Assembly (NCBI GenBank): GCA_947496705.1
Contig: CANMDW010000002.1
Location: forward strand, 372,001 to 436,000
DNA from: an uncultured Aquimarina sp.
Lineage (GTDB): Bacteria > Bacteroidota > Bacteroidia > Flavobacteriales > Flavobacteriaceae
DNA: 64,000 bases
Direction: 5' to 3'
This document shows positions 26,885 to 35,962 of the stretch, piece after piece. The position numbers and the translations under genes were made by a program. Position 1 is the stretch's first letter. Every line of letters begins with the position of its first letter. The notes beneath the pieces are model-generated. The model saw only the letters and a list, made by a program, of their open reading frames with translations. It was not told the origin of the DNA and did not search any database.

Positions 26885-27700
26885 ATGGAAAAATTACCAA
26901 AAATAGGATTACCTATTCTGATTCTCATTGTTCTGGGAATCGTTTTTATCTCAAAATCTACTGAAACCATTGCATCGGGTGAAGCCGGTGTACTGTATAA
27001 AACTTTTGGAGGTGGTGTAGTAACTGATGAACCTCCTCTTGGCGAAGGATTTCATCTGGTAGCTCCCTGGAACAAAGTATACGTTTACGAAGTAAGACAA
27101 CAAGAGGTTTTTGAAAAAATGCAGGTACTTTCTTCTAATGGGCTCGAAATCAAATTAGATGCTTCTGCATGGTTTCAGCCGGATTATGCCAAACTTGGAT
27201 CATTACATCAGGAAAAGGGAGAGAATTATGTGTCCAGGGTACTGTTACCAACCATAAGATCTGCAGCACGTAGTGTGGTAGGTAGGTATACTCCAGAGCA
27301 ATTATACTCAAGCAAACGAGATGCAATTCAGAAAGAAATCTTTGAAGAAACCAAAAAAATTGTAGAGAATCAATACATACAGCTAAATGAAGTTTTGGTA
27401 CGTGATGTAACATTACCACCAACAATTAAAGAAGCTATCGAACGCAAACTAAGGCAAGAGCAAGAAGCTTTGGAGTATGAGTTTCGATTAGAAAAAGCCA
27501 GAAAAGAGGCAGAACGCCAGGAAATAGATGCAAGAGGAAAGGCTGCAGCCAATAAAATTCTTAATGAGTCTTTAACCGACAAAATTCTAAAAGAAAAAGG
27601 AATACTAGCGACTTTAGAATTAGCAAAGTCGCCAAATGCAAAAGTAATTGTTGTAGGTTCAGGAAAAGATGGTATGCCTTTAATACTGGGCAATCAGTAA
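26885..27700 (+). CDS. Prohibitin/SPFH family membrane protein
   Basis: 271 residues: one N-terminal membrane helix (LPILILIVLGIVFIS), an SPFH (band 7) domain from about residue 27 (GEAGVLYKTFGGGVVTDEPP) to about 190, and a charged coiled coil (LRQEQEALEYEFRLEKARKE). SPFH proteins form large membrane-associated rings that regulate proteases and membrane domains. The short spacing to the VWA-like gene suggests cotranscription. Distinct from HflK/HflC, which occur as a pair. Confidence 0.9.
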   Translation: MEKLPKIGLPILILIVLGIVFISKSTETIASGEAGVLYKTFGGGVVTDEPPLGEGFHLVAPWNKVYVYEVRQQEVFEKMQVLSSNGLEIKLDASAWFQPDYAKLGSLHQEKGENYVSRVLLPTIRSAARSVVGRYTPEQLYSSKRDAIQKEIFEETKKIVENQYIQLNEVLVRDVTLPPTIKEAIERKLRQEQEALEYEFRLEKARKEAERQEIDARGKAAANKILNESLTDKILKEKGILATLELAKSPNAKVIVVGSGKDGMPLILGNQ

Positions 27701-27840
27701 AAAAATGAACTATCTCGTAGTGGCATAGCCGTCGAGGAGGTATCACAATTCCGATAACAGAACGCCTTACTTGCCAGCAAGAAGGCTACAGGAACCAAGA
27801 CATACAATTGTTTTGGTTTTCTTTTAAAAGGCTACGTGAT

Positions 27841-27890
27841 ACCCGAGGCAGAGCCTGCGTGGATTGGCCAGACAGGACTCGGGAAATTCT
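27841..27890. repeat. Dispersed palindromic repeat (CCTGCC family)
   Basis: CCCGAGGCAGAGCCTGC followed by GGCCAGACAGG aligns with the reverse complement of the repeat at 59468-59518 (CGAGGCAGAGCTTGCC and GGCAGACAGGCC). Confidence 0.55.
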
Positions 27891-27917
27891 AATGATTACA
27901 ATGGTATCATGTATATT

Positions 27918-27942
27918 GGCGCCCTGGGGCGCCGATTTTTTT
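27918..27942 (+). terminator. Terminator of the fabG-VWA-prohibitin unit
   Basis: Perfect stem GGCGCC-CTGG-GGCGCC (27918-27933) followed by GATTTTTTT. Confidence 0.75.
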
Positions 27943-27977
27943 ATTAACAAACTCAAGTTTCTTAAAAAAAGAAAGAG

Positions 27978-28014
27978 CAAATAAAAACCTTCATAAACTT
28001 AATCATGAAGGTTT
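27978..28014 (-). terminator. Terminator of the minus-strand OmpA unit
   Basis: Stem AAACCTTCAT / ATGAAGGTTT (27985-27994, 28005-28014). Read on the minus strand, the second arm is followed by TTTTTATTTG. Confidence 0.7.
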
Positions 28015-28045
28015 CAGTTAATAGTAAACGGTTAGTGATTACTAT

Positions 28046-28591
28046 CTATTTGTTTTTTAGCTTTTTAGCTTGCTTCGCCCAATTATCTCTTTCGATTCTT
28101 CCCGGAAAGAATTGAATTAATGCTGTTACTGTGTCTATGTCTTCTTTGGTAAATTTACTAATTTGCTCAAAAGTATAGATACCAATACTATTTAATTTTC
28201 CTTCAATAAAGGGTCCGACACCACTTATTAGCTTCAGATCATCCTTCTGAGAAGGATCTGCTTTTCCGAAACTATCAAAATTCAGTTTTGGCTTTTCATC
28301 GGGATCTTTTTTATCATTTTTTACCGCAACGCCTCCATGATCCCTTGTTTTAATAGCTTTGATTTCATTATCTGCATTCGATTTTTCCTGAGCAGATTTC
28401 CCTGAAAAGGTAGTATTTGCTTTTTCGTAACTTGCATTTTTAAGGATAGAATTCTTCCTTAAGCACTCATCAAGCGCTGATTTATATTTGTTTTTAAGCG
28501 CCCATTTTGATAAAAACCATCCTAGTAAAAAAGCCAGGAACAACAACAGTAATAAGCACCACCAATTTGCTTCATTTAAAAATTCTAACAT
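28046..28591 (-). CDS. Membrane-anchored protein with C-terminal helix-hairpin-helix-like domain
   Basis: 181 residues. An N-terminal membrane helix (WWCLLLLLFLAFLLGWFLS) is followed by a charged, low-complexity linker (about 40-115) and a C-terminal domain beginning DDLKLISGVGPFIEGKLNSI. That domain has the repeated 'GVGPxxexKL' helix-hairpin-helix pattern found in proteins annotated as flap-endonuclease-like or as the C-terminal extension of some ribosomal L21 proteins. Whether it binds DNA is unknown. It is 6 bp after the OmpA gene on the same strand, so the pair forms an operon. Confidence 0.75.
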   Translation of the reverse strand: MLEFLNEANWWCLLLLLFLAFLLGWFLSKWALKNKYKSALDECLRKNSILKNASYEKANTTFSGKSAQEKSNADNEIKAIKTRDHGGVAVKNDKKDPDEKPKLNFDSFGKADPSQKDDLKLISGVGPFIEGKLNSIGIYTFEQISKFTKEDIDTVTALIQFFPGRIERDNWAKQAKKLKNK

Positions 28592-28597
28592 AGTTAT

Positions 28598-29521
28598 TTA
28601 GTTTACAGTTATTTCTATTCTTCTATTCTTCGCTCTGTTTTCCTCATTATTATTTGAAACGATGGGATTGGATTCTCCCTTAGAAGAAGCATTCAGTTTT
28701 TCTTGGTCAATACCCTGTGAGATAAGGTATTGTTTTACGTTATTGGCTCGTTCTTGTCCAAACCAAAGATTTGCTTCTTCATTACCTACATTATCGGTGT
28801 GACCAACAATTTGTACCGTTTTATCAGGATATCTGTTGAGGAAATTTTTAAGTTCGAGTGCATAATTGGCTAAAGTAGCATCTGGAGTAAACGTTTTTTG
28901 AGCAAACCCAGAATACAAGGTTTTGTTTGCTACACCCTTTTCTATTTCTGATAATCGTGATTCACTCAACGTCTGGAATTTCAATAAGATTCCTCCATGA
29001 TATTTTCCTTCACTGTCATATGAATAACTGCTAAGCTCGGGTTTGGTAACAATTCTATCTCCGTTCAATCCGAGATTTGTCAAAATAGTTTTAATATAAC
29101 CGGCCCTGGACAGCCCGAGTTTTACACCAGACTCACGTTCTACAGAAGTCTCATATCCAGAAATGATGAGTTCTTTATTTTGATTTTGCCCCAGATATTC
29201 TACAATCCGATCACCAAAATCTTGTAACGCATCAGGAACCGACACATTTCCATTGGCATTATTGATATAAAGGTTATCGGGATATCTGAAAACATCTTCG
29301 TTTTGATCATCTACTGCAAAAAGCCCTTTCGATAAGCGCTTAGCATTTGCAATACTGTCTTCATAGGCCTTTTTTGCAAGAGCTTCGGCTTCTGGATCTG
29401 GTGTTGAATCAACGATTGAAGGACCGCTGTTATTTTTTGCACACCAATCACAGGAGTAGTACCACCACATTCCCATCCAGGCGAATAGCAAAAAACTAAG
29501 GAGCGTAATTAAATATTTCAT
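28598..29521 (-). CDS. OmpA family envelope protein
   Basis: 307 residues: N-terminal membrane anchor (YLITLLSFLLFAWMGMWWYY), a middle region with an OmpA-like half-repeat (LIISGYETSVERESGVKLG) and a C-terminal peptidoglycan-binding OmpA domain (VQIVGHTDNVGNEEANLWFG, then RAKNRRIEITVN, which carries the diaminopimelate-contacting arginine). Two OmpA-like modules in tandem, the first degenerate. It probably ties the inner membrane to peptidoglycan. Operon with the helix-hairpin-helix gene. Confidence 0.87.
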   Translation of the reverse strand: MKYLITLLSFLLFAWMGMWWYYSCDWCAKNNSGPSIVDSTPDPEAEALAKKAYEDSIANAKRLSKGLFAVDDQNEDVFRYPDNLYINNANGNVSVPDALQDFGDRIVEYLGQNQNKELIISGYETSVERESGVKLGLSRAGYIKTILTNLGLNGDRIVTKPELSSYSYDSEGKYHGGILLKFQTLSESRLSEIEKGVANKTLYSGFAQKTFTPDATLANYALELKNFLNRYPDKTVQIVGHTDNVGNEEANLWFGQERANNVKQYLISQGIDQEKLNASSKGESNPIVSNNNEENRAKNRRIEITVN

Positions 29522-29850
29522 CTATATCATATTTTTATTGTTTCTCAATTGTCAAGATCTACCCTGCCTGCCAGCATTGGTAGGCCTATCTGCCTATGTC
29601 GGCAGGTGGAATTCGTCATTAAACATTTCATAGGATATTCTCGAGTGCACGGGGTTATGGCTCATTTCATAAGCGTGTTGGTTAGTATTATTCTATTTAA
29701 AGTTAAAAAAATGTTTTAACATTTACCTATTTAATCACTTAAAATATAGGAAATTATGGATTCCCATAAAAATGAATTATAAAAATTTAAAGCTGAAAAG
29801 TATTTCAGAAAACTTTTTTTTTATAAATTCGCAGAGTATTTCAGAAAACA
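29522..29850. other. Spacer upstream of the his leader
   Basis: AT-rich, no gene. It holds a palindromic repeat at 29571-29615. The phrase AGTATTTCAGAAAAC occurs twice (near 29799 and 29835), a short direct repeat just before the leader peptide. A his promoter must lie here but no clear TTG-N19-TAnnTTTG match was found. Confidence 0.5.
29571..29615. repeat. Dispersed palindromic repeat (CCTGCC family)
   Basis: CCTGCCTGCC ... GGCAGGTGGAATTC; the right part is the reverse complement of the start of the repeat at 17141. Confidence 0.6.
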
Positions 29851-29907
29851 ATGAAAACCTTATTTAGACATCATCATCATTCTTACATTTTCGCTCAGGC
29901 GTGGTAA
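29851..29907 (+). CDS. hisL: Histidine operon leader peptide
   Basis: An 18-residue open frame, MKTLFRHHHHSYIFAQAW, with four consecutive CAT histidine codons at 29869-29880 and a stop at 29905-29907. It lies 116 bp before hisG and immediately upstream of a terminator, exactly the arrangement of transcription attenuation. When histidyl-tRNA is scarce the ribosome would stall on the CAT run, leaving 29893-29901 free to pair with the terminator's first arm. Too short for standard gene finders. The role is inferred from structure and position. Confidence 0.85.
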   Translation: MKTLFRHHHHSYIFAQAW

Positions 29908-29977
29908 GTTTGGTATGTTTATAAAGTAACAATATACAATAACCCGTTTGAGCTACTCAAGCGGGTTATTTCATTTT
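29893..29977 (+). promoter_or_regulatory. his attenuator: terminator with competing antiterminator
   Basis: Terminator: AACCCGTTTGAG (29941-29952) pairs with CTCAAGCGGGTT (29956-29967), followed by ATTTCATTTT. Competing structure: GCTCAGGCG (29893-29901) pairs with CGTTTGAGC (29945-29953), nine pairs with two G-U, using the terminator's own first arm. The antiterminator strand overlaps the last leader codons, so a ribosome that reaches the stop codon would cover it and allow termination; one stalled at the histidines would not. Confidence 0.8.
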
Positions 29978-30023
29978 AAAACAACCTGTTTTTTGAACTG
30001 CTCAACACAACAACAAAATAAAA

Positions 30024-30881
30024 ATGTCAAAAATAAAAATTGCTATTCAGAAAAGCGGTCGGCTCAATGAAGACTCGGTTAAGATATTAAAGGAATGCGG
30101 TATCTCGATAGACAATGGAAAAGATCAATTAAAAGCCCAGACCCGTAATTTTCCGATGGAAGTTATGTTTTTACGAAATGGTGATATACCACAATACCTT
30201 AGAGATGGGGTTGTTGATATTGCGATCATTGGTGAAAATGTATTGATAGAGAAGGGAAAAGATATCTCGGTTGCAGAGCGCCTTAATTTTTCTAAATGTA
30301 AAGTTTCACTGGCTGTCCCAAAGGATTTTGTGTATAATTCAATTCAAGACCTGAACGGAAAAAGAATCGCAACATCGTATCCTAACACCGTAAATGAATA
30401 TTTGAACACACAGGGAATTTCGGCAGAATTGCACCAGATCTCAGGCTCTGTAGAAATTGCACCCAATATAGGTTTGGCAGATGCAATTTGTGACATCGTC
30501 TCTAGTGGAAGCACCTTATTTAAGAATAACCTGAAAGAAGTGGAAGTAATGCTCACTTCAGAAGCGGTACTTGCAGTGTCACCCAAAATTTCTGAAGACA
30601 ATAAAAAGATCCTTGAAAAATTACAATTTAGAATCAAAGCGGTTTTAAAAGCCAGAAATTCAAAATATGTGTTGCTTAATGCACCAAACGATAAGATAGA
30701 GAACATCGTGAAAATTTTACCCGGGATGAGAAGCCCAACTGTGTTGCCACTGGCCGAAAAAGGTTGGAGTTCGATTCATACCGTTGTGGATAAACATAAA
30801 TTTTGGGATATTCTTGATGAGTTGAAAGCCGAAGGAGCCGAAGGAATTCTGGTATGCCCGATTGAGAAGATGGTGTTATAA
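30024..30881 (+). CDS. hisG: ATP phosphoribosyltransferase, long form
   Basis: First and feedback-regulated step of histidine synthesis: condenses ATP and PRPP. 285 residues, the long form with its own C-terminal regulatory domain (about 215-285), so no HisZ partner is needed. Visible are KIAIQKSGRLNEDS at the start, VDIAIIGENVL, and the PRPP loop DAICDIVSSGSTLFKNNL (about 155-172). First structural gene after the attenuator. Confidence 0.97.
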   Translation: MSKIKIAIQKSGRLNEDSVKILKECGISIDNGKDQLKAQTRNFPMEVMFLRNGDIPQYLRDGVVDIAIIGENVLIEKGKDISVAERLNFSKCKVSLAVPKDFVYNSIQDLNGKRIATSYPNTVNEYLNTQGISAELHQISGSVEIAPNIGLADAICDIVSSGSTLFKNNLKEVEVMLTSEAVLAVSPKISEDNKKILEKLQFRIKAVLKARNSKYVLLNAPNDKIENIVKILPGMRSPTVLPLAEKGWSSIHTVVDKHKFWDILDELKAEGAEGILVCPIEKMVL

Positions 30882-30965
30882 AAAGAAACAAGACGAATAG
30901 AACCATGAATCAAGACAATTAGTTATTCGTTAGAAAATTCCTGTTTCTTAACTCAGATAGAAAAA

Positions 30966-31385
30966 ATGTATACAATTAAACTCATACCAAAAGAAGAAAT
31001 AAAGTCTATTATACCTTTATTGCAAAAGCTCAATCCTAAGATAACCTTAGCGGTTTTGCAAAATAGATTGCAAGAAATGCTTGTTAATGGATATGAATGT
31101 GTAGGAATATATGATAAAGAAATGCTGATGGGTATCTCGGGAATGTGGTTTTTGACCAAATACTATATCGGAAAACATGTAGAGCCAGATAACGTATACA
31201 TTCTTCCTGAGTATCAAGGAAAAGGAATAGGAAAACTTTTGATGGATTGGATTTTTGAATATGCACAATCAAAAGGATGTGTTGCTTCAGAACTTAATTG
31301 TTATATAGGAAATAAAGAAGGGCAAAGATTCTGGGAAAATCAGGGGTACAAATTGATAGCATATCATTTTCAAAAAGAGTTATAA
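30966..31385 (+). CDS. GNAT family N-acetyltransferase within the his operon
   Basis: 139 residues with the GNAT core; the acetyl-CoA loop is PEYQGKGIGKLLMDWIFEYA (Q-x-x-G-x-G/A at about 79-84), then NKEGQRFWENQGYKLI. The acceptor is unknown. It sits between hisG and hisD in the same direction and is not part of the standard pathway, so it was probably inserted into the operon and rides on its transcription. Confidence 0.87.
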   Translation: MYTIKLIPKEEIKSIIPLLQKLNPKITLAVLQNRLQEMLVNGYECVGIYDKEMLMGISGMWFLTKYYIGKHVEPDNVYILPEYQGKGIGKLLMDWIFEYAQSKGCVASELNCYIGNKEGQRFWENQGYKLIAYHFQKEL

Positions 31386-31499
31386 ATCGTTTTAATACAT
31401 TTCTTAAAGAGCATCCAGATGAGTTCAATAATAAAACTATAAAAACAATTACTAAAAAACACCCAAAGAAGAGTTTCCCTTCTGGGCTAGGGGTCCAAT

Positions 31500-32807
31500 A
31501 TGAAAAAGATATACAATCCAGATAAAAACACTTGGTCAGAGTTACTAAACAGACCAACACAAACGGTAGCAGATATCGAAGGTATCGTATTGGAAGTCTT
31601 TAACGAAGTTAAATCTGAAGATGATATTGCTATAGATAAATACACCCAAAAATTTGATAAAGTAGTACTAGATAGTATTCTTGTTTCTTCCCAGGAAATA
31701 GAGGAAGCAGAATTGTTGGTGAGTCAGGAACTAAAAGAGGCTATTCATTTAGCAAAATCTAATATAGAAACTTTTCACGCTGCACAAAAAACAGACAGCA
31801 TTGCTGTTGAAACAGTAGATGGAGTTTCTTGCTGGCAGGAGAAAAGACCCATTCAAAAAGTAGGATTATATATTCCCGGCGGAACGGCACCGTTGTTTTC
31901 TACGATTTTGATGCTGGCTGTTCCTGCAAATCTCGCCGGATGCCACGAAATAGTGTTATGCTCGCCACCCAATAGTAAAGGAAAGATCAATCCAGCAATT
32001 TTATACACTGCAAACCTTTGCAGAGTAACCAAAATATGTAAAGTAGGAGGGATCCAGGCTATTGCCGGAATGACTTTTGGTACCAAAACGATTCCGCAGG
32101 TATATAAAATATTCGGCCCCGGAAATCAATTTGTAACCGTTGCAAAACAATTGGCTACCAAATTTGGGGTAGCCATAGATATGCCCGCCGGCCCAAGTGA
32201 ATTGCTGGTAGTAGCCGATGATACTGCCAATGCATCTTTTGTTGCTTCAGATCTGTTAAGCCAGGCAGAACACGGTAAAGATAGTCAGGTGATTTTGGTT
32301 TCTACTTCAAAAGAGATGATCGATAAGGTCGAAAAACAGGTCGAAAAACAGCTTTCGGTATTGCCGAGAAAAGAGATTGCAGCAGCTGCCATTGCCAATT
32401 CAAAATTGATATTTATCGAAAATGACCAGGAAGCACTGGAATTAATTAATGAATATGGCCCTGAACATTTTATTGTTTGTGTAAAGAATGAAGATTTTTA
32501 TATAGACAACATAGCCAATGCAGGCTCGGTATTTATAGGGAACTATACTCCGGAAAGTGCAGGGGATTACGCTTCTGGAACGAATCATACCTTACCGACA
32601 AATGGATATGCCAAGCAATACAGTGGCGTAAACCTGGATAGTTTTATGAAATCGATGACATTTCAGAAAATTTCTAAAGAAGGTATTCAAAATATAGGTG
32701 CAGCTATAGAACTTATGGCAGAAGCAGAGGGACTACAAGCTCATAAAAATGCAGTAACATTGCGATTAGAAAGTTTAAGGAAAAACGAAAATAATAAAGA
32801 GACGTAG
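31500..32807 (+). CDS. hisD: Histidinol dehydrogenase
   Basis: Last two steps of the pathway: NAD-dependent four-electron oxidation of histidinol to histidine, zinc-dependent. 435 residues. Conserved blocks are VGLYIPGGTAPLFSTILMLA (about 120-139), GPGNQFVTVAKQL, DMPAGPSELLVVAD, the zinc-site DLLSQAEHGKDSQ and the C-terminal YASGTNHTLPTNG, which holds the catalytic and zinc-binding histidines. Full length. Confidence 0.98.
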   Translation: MKKIYNPDKNTWSELLNRPTQTVADIEGIVLEVFNEVKSEDDIAIDKYTQKFDKVVLDSILVSSQEIEEAELLVSQELKEAIHLAKSNIETFHAAQKTDSIAVETVDGVSCWQEKRPIQKVGLYIPGGTAPLFSTILMLAVPANLAGCHEIVLCSPPNSKGKINPAILYTANLCRVTKICKVGGIQAIAGMTFGTKTIPQVYKIFGPGNQFVTVAKQLATKFGVAIDMPAGPSELLVVADDTANASFVASDLLSQAEHGKDSQVILVSTSKEMIDKVEKQVEKQLSVLPRKEIAAAAIANSKLIFIENDQEALELINEYGPEHFIVCVKNEDFYIDNIANAGSVFIGNYTPESAGDYASGTNHTLPTNGYAKQYSGVNLDSFMKSMTFQKISKEGIQNIGAAIELMAEAEGLQAHKNAVTLRLESLRKNENNKET

Positions 32808-32978
32808 ACCGGTCAGGTTTTAGGTGCCTGGACAGGTCTGATAAGATGCCAGAATGGAAGATAAATGTACCGGAATGAAGAATGAGAGTGTAAAAATGAT
32901 GGTAGTTATGATTATTTATAGTTAACGCCAGGTACATAACTGGTATATATAACACAGACAATAAAGAATAAAATATAC

Positions 32979-34028
32979 ATGAGTTTGGTAAAATTCGACA
33001 TAAAACAACTGGTTCGTCAAAATGTATTGAGATTGAAACCATATTCTTCTGCAAGAGATGAATATGTGAGCGACGGCTCCAAAATGATTTTTCTGGATGC
33101 CAACGAAAACCCTTATGAAAGCGGAGTAAATCGTTATCCCGACCCTCAACAACGCAACCTCAAGGCAGTCCTGGCAGCACAAAAAGGGGTGACTACAGAG
33201 AATATACTGCTGGGAAATGGCAGTGACGAAGTGCTGGATCTTTTATTCAGAGCGTTTTGTGAGCCCAAAGTAGATAATATTATCACGCTGCCTCCTACCT
33301 ATGGAATGTATAAGGTGCTCGCCAATATGAATAATATTGATGAGCGTGAGGTGTTGTTAACAGATAGCTTTCAGCCCGATGTTATTAAAATTTTGGGATC
33401 AGCCGATTCAAATACCAAGTTTATTTTCTTGTGTTCGCCCAACAATCCAACAGGAAATTCATTTTCTGAAGAAGATATTATTAAAATCCTGTCTGGGTTT
33501 AATGGTTTGGTAGTTATTGATGAAGCATATATAGATTTTTCTACTTCAAAAAGCTGGTTGAAGAGGATTAAAGAATATCCTAACCTGGTAGTAACTCAGA
33601 CTTTGTCAAAAGCCTATGGTTTGGCAGGGATTAGATTAGGGATCTGTTATGCTTCTGAAGAAGTTATCAGTATTCTGAATACAATAAAACCTCCTTACAA
33701 TGTCAATGAATTGACTCAGCAAAAAGCATTAGAGCGTGTTTTGAATCAGGATCAGGTAGCCTTAGAAGTTTCAAAAATATTAGAAGAAAGAGATAAGCTG
33801 GCCAAGGTATTATCTACGATACCTTTTGTGAAACAAGTGTATGAAAGTGATGCTAATTTTATCCTCATAAAAGTTGATGATGCCAATATGAGATATAAAC
33901 AACTATTAGAGCGGGGAATCGTAGTGCGCAACCGAAGTACGCAACCGTTATGTGAAAATACATTGCGATTTACGGTGGGTACAGCCGATGAGAACAAAAG
34001 GTTAATCGAAGTTTTAAAACAATTATAA
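32979..34028 (+). CDS. hisC: Histidinol-phosphate aminotransferase
   Basis: PLP-dependent transfer of an amino group from glutamate to imidazole-acetol phosphate. 349 residues, fold type I: NPYESGVNRYPDPQQRNL near the start, LCSPNNPTGNSF, VVIDEAYIDFS, and the PLP lysine in TLSKAYGLAGIRLG (about 208-221); RFTVGT near the end gives the substrate-binding arginine. A 171-bp gap to hisD holds no recognisable feature. Confidence 0.96.
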   Translation: MSLVKFDIKQLVRQNVLRLKPYSSARDEYVSDGSKMIFLDANENPYESGVNRYPDPQQRNLKAVLAAQKGVTTENILLGNGSDEVLDLLFRAFCEPKVDNIITLPPTYGMYKVLANMNNIDEREVLLTDSFQPDVIKILGSADSNTKFIFLCSPNNPTGNSFSEEDIIKILSGFNGLVVIDEAYIDFSTSKSWLKRIKEYPNLVVTQTLSKAYGLAGIRLGICYASEEVISILNTIKPPYNVNELTQQKALERVLNQDQVALEVSKILEERDKLAKVLSTIPFVKQVYESDANFILIKVDDANMRYKQLLERGIVVRNRSTQPLCENTLRFTVGTADENKRLIEVLKQL

Positions 34029-34091
34029 AGAGAGGGTAGCAGTACAGGCTTAGAATTATAAGCTGTGCTTCTTACTTCGCAATTCATACTT

Positions 34092-35225
34092 ATGAAGAAA
34101 GTATTATTTATAGATCGAGACGGAACGATCATCAAAGAAACAGCAGACGAACAGATAGATGCTTTCGAAAAGATGATATTCTACCCCAGGGTATTTACTT
34201 ATTTGGGAAAGATCGCACAAGAACTGGATTATGAGCTGGTAATGATCACCAATCAGGATGGATTGGGGACAGATTCCTTTCCTGAAGATACCTTTTGGCC
34301 CGTACATAATTTTATTCTGAAATCTTTTGAAAACGAAGGTGTTGTGTTTAACAAAGTGTTTTTAGACAGAACGTTTCCGCATGAAAATGCAGATACCCGC
34401 AAACCCGGTACAGGCTTATTAACCGAATATTTCTCTGATGAGTATGACTTAGAGAATTCTTTTGTGATAGGAGATCGCCTTACAGATATGGAATTAGCCA
34501 AAAACCTGGGTTCCAAAGGAATATTTATAAATGATAATACCAATTTGGGAACCGGAGAAATTACTATAAAAAGAGAAGAATTAAATGGTCATATTGTTCT
34601 AGAGAGTAATGACTGGCAAAAAATATATGAGTTTTTAAAGCTTAAAGATCGTGTTGCTGAAATTTCCAGAAAAACCAATGAAACCGATATTTGTATAAAA
34701 CTCAATCTGGATGGTACAGGAAAGAGTACTATCAATACAGGTTTAGAGTTCTTTGATCACATGCTGGATCAGATAGCGCGTCATGGCCAAATGGATTTGA
34801 ATGTACAGGTAAAAGGAGACCTTGAAGTTGATGAACACCATACCATTGAAGATACGGCGATTGCCTTGGGTGAAGTGTTTGGCAAAGCGTTGGGTAGTAA
34901 ATTGGGAATAGAGCGTTATGGTTTCTGTTTGCCGATGGATGATTGCCTGGCGCAGGTAGCTATCGATTTTGGCGGGCGCAACTGGCTGGTGTGGGAAGCA
35001 GATTTCAAACGCGAGATGATCGGTAAAATGCCTACCGAGATGTTTTTCCATTTCTTTAAATCATTTACCGATGGTGCCAAAGCAAATCTGAATGTAAAAG
35101 CCGAAGGAACCAATGAGCATCACAAGATCGAGGCTATTTTTAAGGCTTTCGCCAAAGCGATAAAAGTAGCCGTAAAACGTGATCCCGAGAAAATGATTTT
35201 ACCAAGTACCAAAGGAATGTTGTAA
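34092..35225 (+). CDS. hisB: Bifunctional histidinol-phosphatase / imidazoleglycerol-phosphate dehydratase
   Basis: About 377 residues. Residues 1-165 are a HAD-superfamily histidinol phosphatase: the nucleophile aspartates in [11 protein letters not shown] and [12 protein letters not shown], then [14 protein letters not shown]. The rest is the manganese-dependent dehydratase: [29 protein letters not shown] and [19 protein letters not shown] supply the metal-binding histidines. The frame opens at 34065, but the ATG at 34092 ([11 protein letters not shown]) is the proper start. The fusion is usual in Bacteroidota. Confidence 0.97.
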   Translation: MKKVLFIDRDGTIIKETADEQIDAFEKMIFYPRVFTYLGKIAQELDYELVMITNQDGLGTDSFPEDTFWPVHNFILKSFENEGVVFNKVFLDRTFPHENADTRKPGTGLLTEYFSDEYDLENSFVIGDRLTDMELAKNLGSKGIFINDNTNLGTGEITIKREELNGHIVLESNDWQKIYEFLKLKDRVAEISRKTNETDICIKLNLDGTGKSTINTGLEFFDHMLDQIARHGQMDLNVQVKGDLEVDEHHTIEDTAIALGEVFGKALGSKLGIERYGFCLPMDDCLAQVAIDFGGRNWLVWEADFKREMIGKMPTEMFFHFFKSFTDGAKANLNVKAEGTNEHHKIEAIFKAFAKAIKVAVKRDPEKMILPSTKGML

Positions 35226-35234
35226 CAAACCCAT

Positions 35235-35314
35235 TGTCATTCCGGCACAGGCCGGAACCCAAAAATATAATGGAAGGTTTAATTAAAAAGATTCCAGCCT
35301 TCGCTGGAATGACA
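35235..35314. repeat. Paired hairpin repeat (TGTCATTCC family) between hisB and hisH
   Basis: Bounded by TGTCATTCC and its exact reverse complement GGAATGACA. Each end forms its own hairpin: TTCCGG-CACAG-CCGGAA and ATTCCAGC-CTTC-GCTGGAAT. This is a REP/BIME-like palindromic unit filling nearly the whole intercistronic gap. Confidence 0.7.
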
Positions 35315-35319
35315 GATTA

Positions 35320-35901
35320 ATGAAAATAGTAATCATAAATTACGGAGCTGGAAATATACAATCGATCAAGTTTGCTATACAAAGACTGGGATATGAAGCT
35401 ATATTGAGTGATGATCCATCAACAATAAAAGCAGCAGATAAAGTGATATTCCCTGGGGTGGGCGAGGCGAGCAGTGCAATGAAAAAATTGAGAGCTTCAG
35501 GATTAGATACGCTGGTTCCCGAGCTAAAACAACCCGTTTTGGGAATTTGTTTAGGCATGCAACTCATGTGTAATTATACAGAAGAAGGAGACACCAAAGG
35601 ATTGGGTATTTTTGATGTTGATGTAGTGCGATTTAATCATGGTATGAAAGTACCTCAGATAGGATGGAATCAGATAGAATCACTTCAGTCCCCATTGTTT
35701 GATGGCGTTGCCGAAAAAGAGTATATCTATCTGGTACATAGCTATTATGCTCCTGTAATGGCTGAAACCATAGCGCAAACAAACTATGGAGTAGATTATA
35801 GCACCGCCTTGCATAAAGATAATTTTTATGGCACGCAGTTTCACCCGGAGAAAAGCAGTACTGTAGGTGAGAAAATATTAAAGAATTTCTTAAAAATATA
35901 A
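35320..35901 (+). CDS. hisH: Imidazole glycerol phosphate synthase, glutaminase subunit
   Basis: Glutamine amidotransferase that feeds ammonia to HisF. 193 residues, class I triad: the nucleophile cysteine in LGICLGMQLMC (about 79) and the His-Glu pair in YGTQFHPEKSS (about 170-180). The N-terminal NYGAGNIQSIKFAIQRLG is characteristic of HisH. The gene starts 6 bp after a paired hairpin repeat. Confidence 0.97.
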   Translation: MKIVIINYGAGNIQSIKFAIQRLGYEAILSDDPSTIKAADKVIFPGVGEASSAMKKLRASGLDTLVPELKQPVLGICLGMQLMCNYTEEGDTKGLGIFDVDVVRFNHGMKVPQIGWNQIESLQSPLFDGVAEKEYIYLVHSYYAPVMAETIAQTNYGVDYSTALHKDNFYGTQFHPEKSSTVGEKILKNFLKI

Positions 35902-35937
35902 ATTGAAGTTAACTTTTAAAATAACCTGTAAATAATT

Positions 35938-35960
35938 CCCCCTTTGGGGGTTAGGGGGCT
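35938..35960. repeat. Palindromic repeat between hisH and hisA
   Basis: CCCCC-TTT-GGGGG hairpin followed by TTAGGGGGC, directly before the hisA start. Similar in style to the repeat at 38503. Confidence 0.5.
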
Positions 35961-35962
35961 TT

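Larger units (their letters stand above)
27701..28045. other. Spacer between convergent units: terminators and a palindromic repeat
   Basis: No convincing gene. It holds a hairpin terminator for the plus-strand unit (27918-27942), a member of the CCTGCC-type repeat family (27841-27890) and the hairpin terminator of the minus-strand unit (27978-28014). Confidence 0.6.

Noticed and set aside
27786..27980. Minus-strand open frame of 64 codons
   Set aside because: Crosses a terminator hairpin and a dispersed repeat; no convincing protein pattern.
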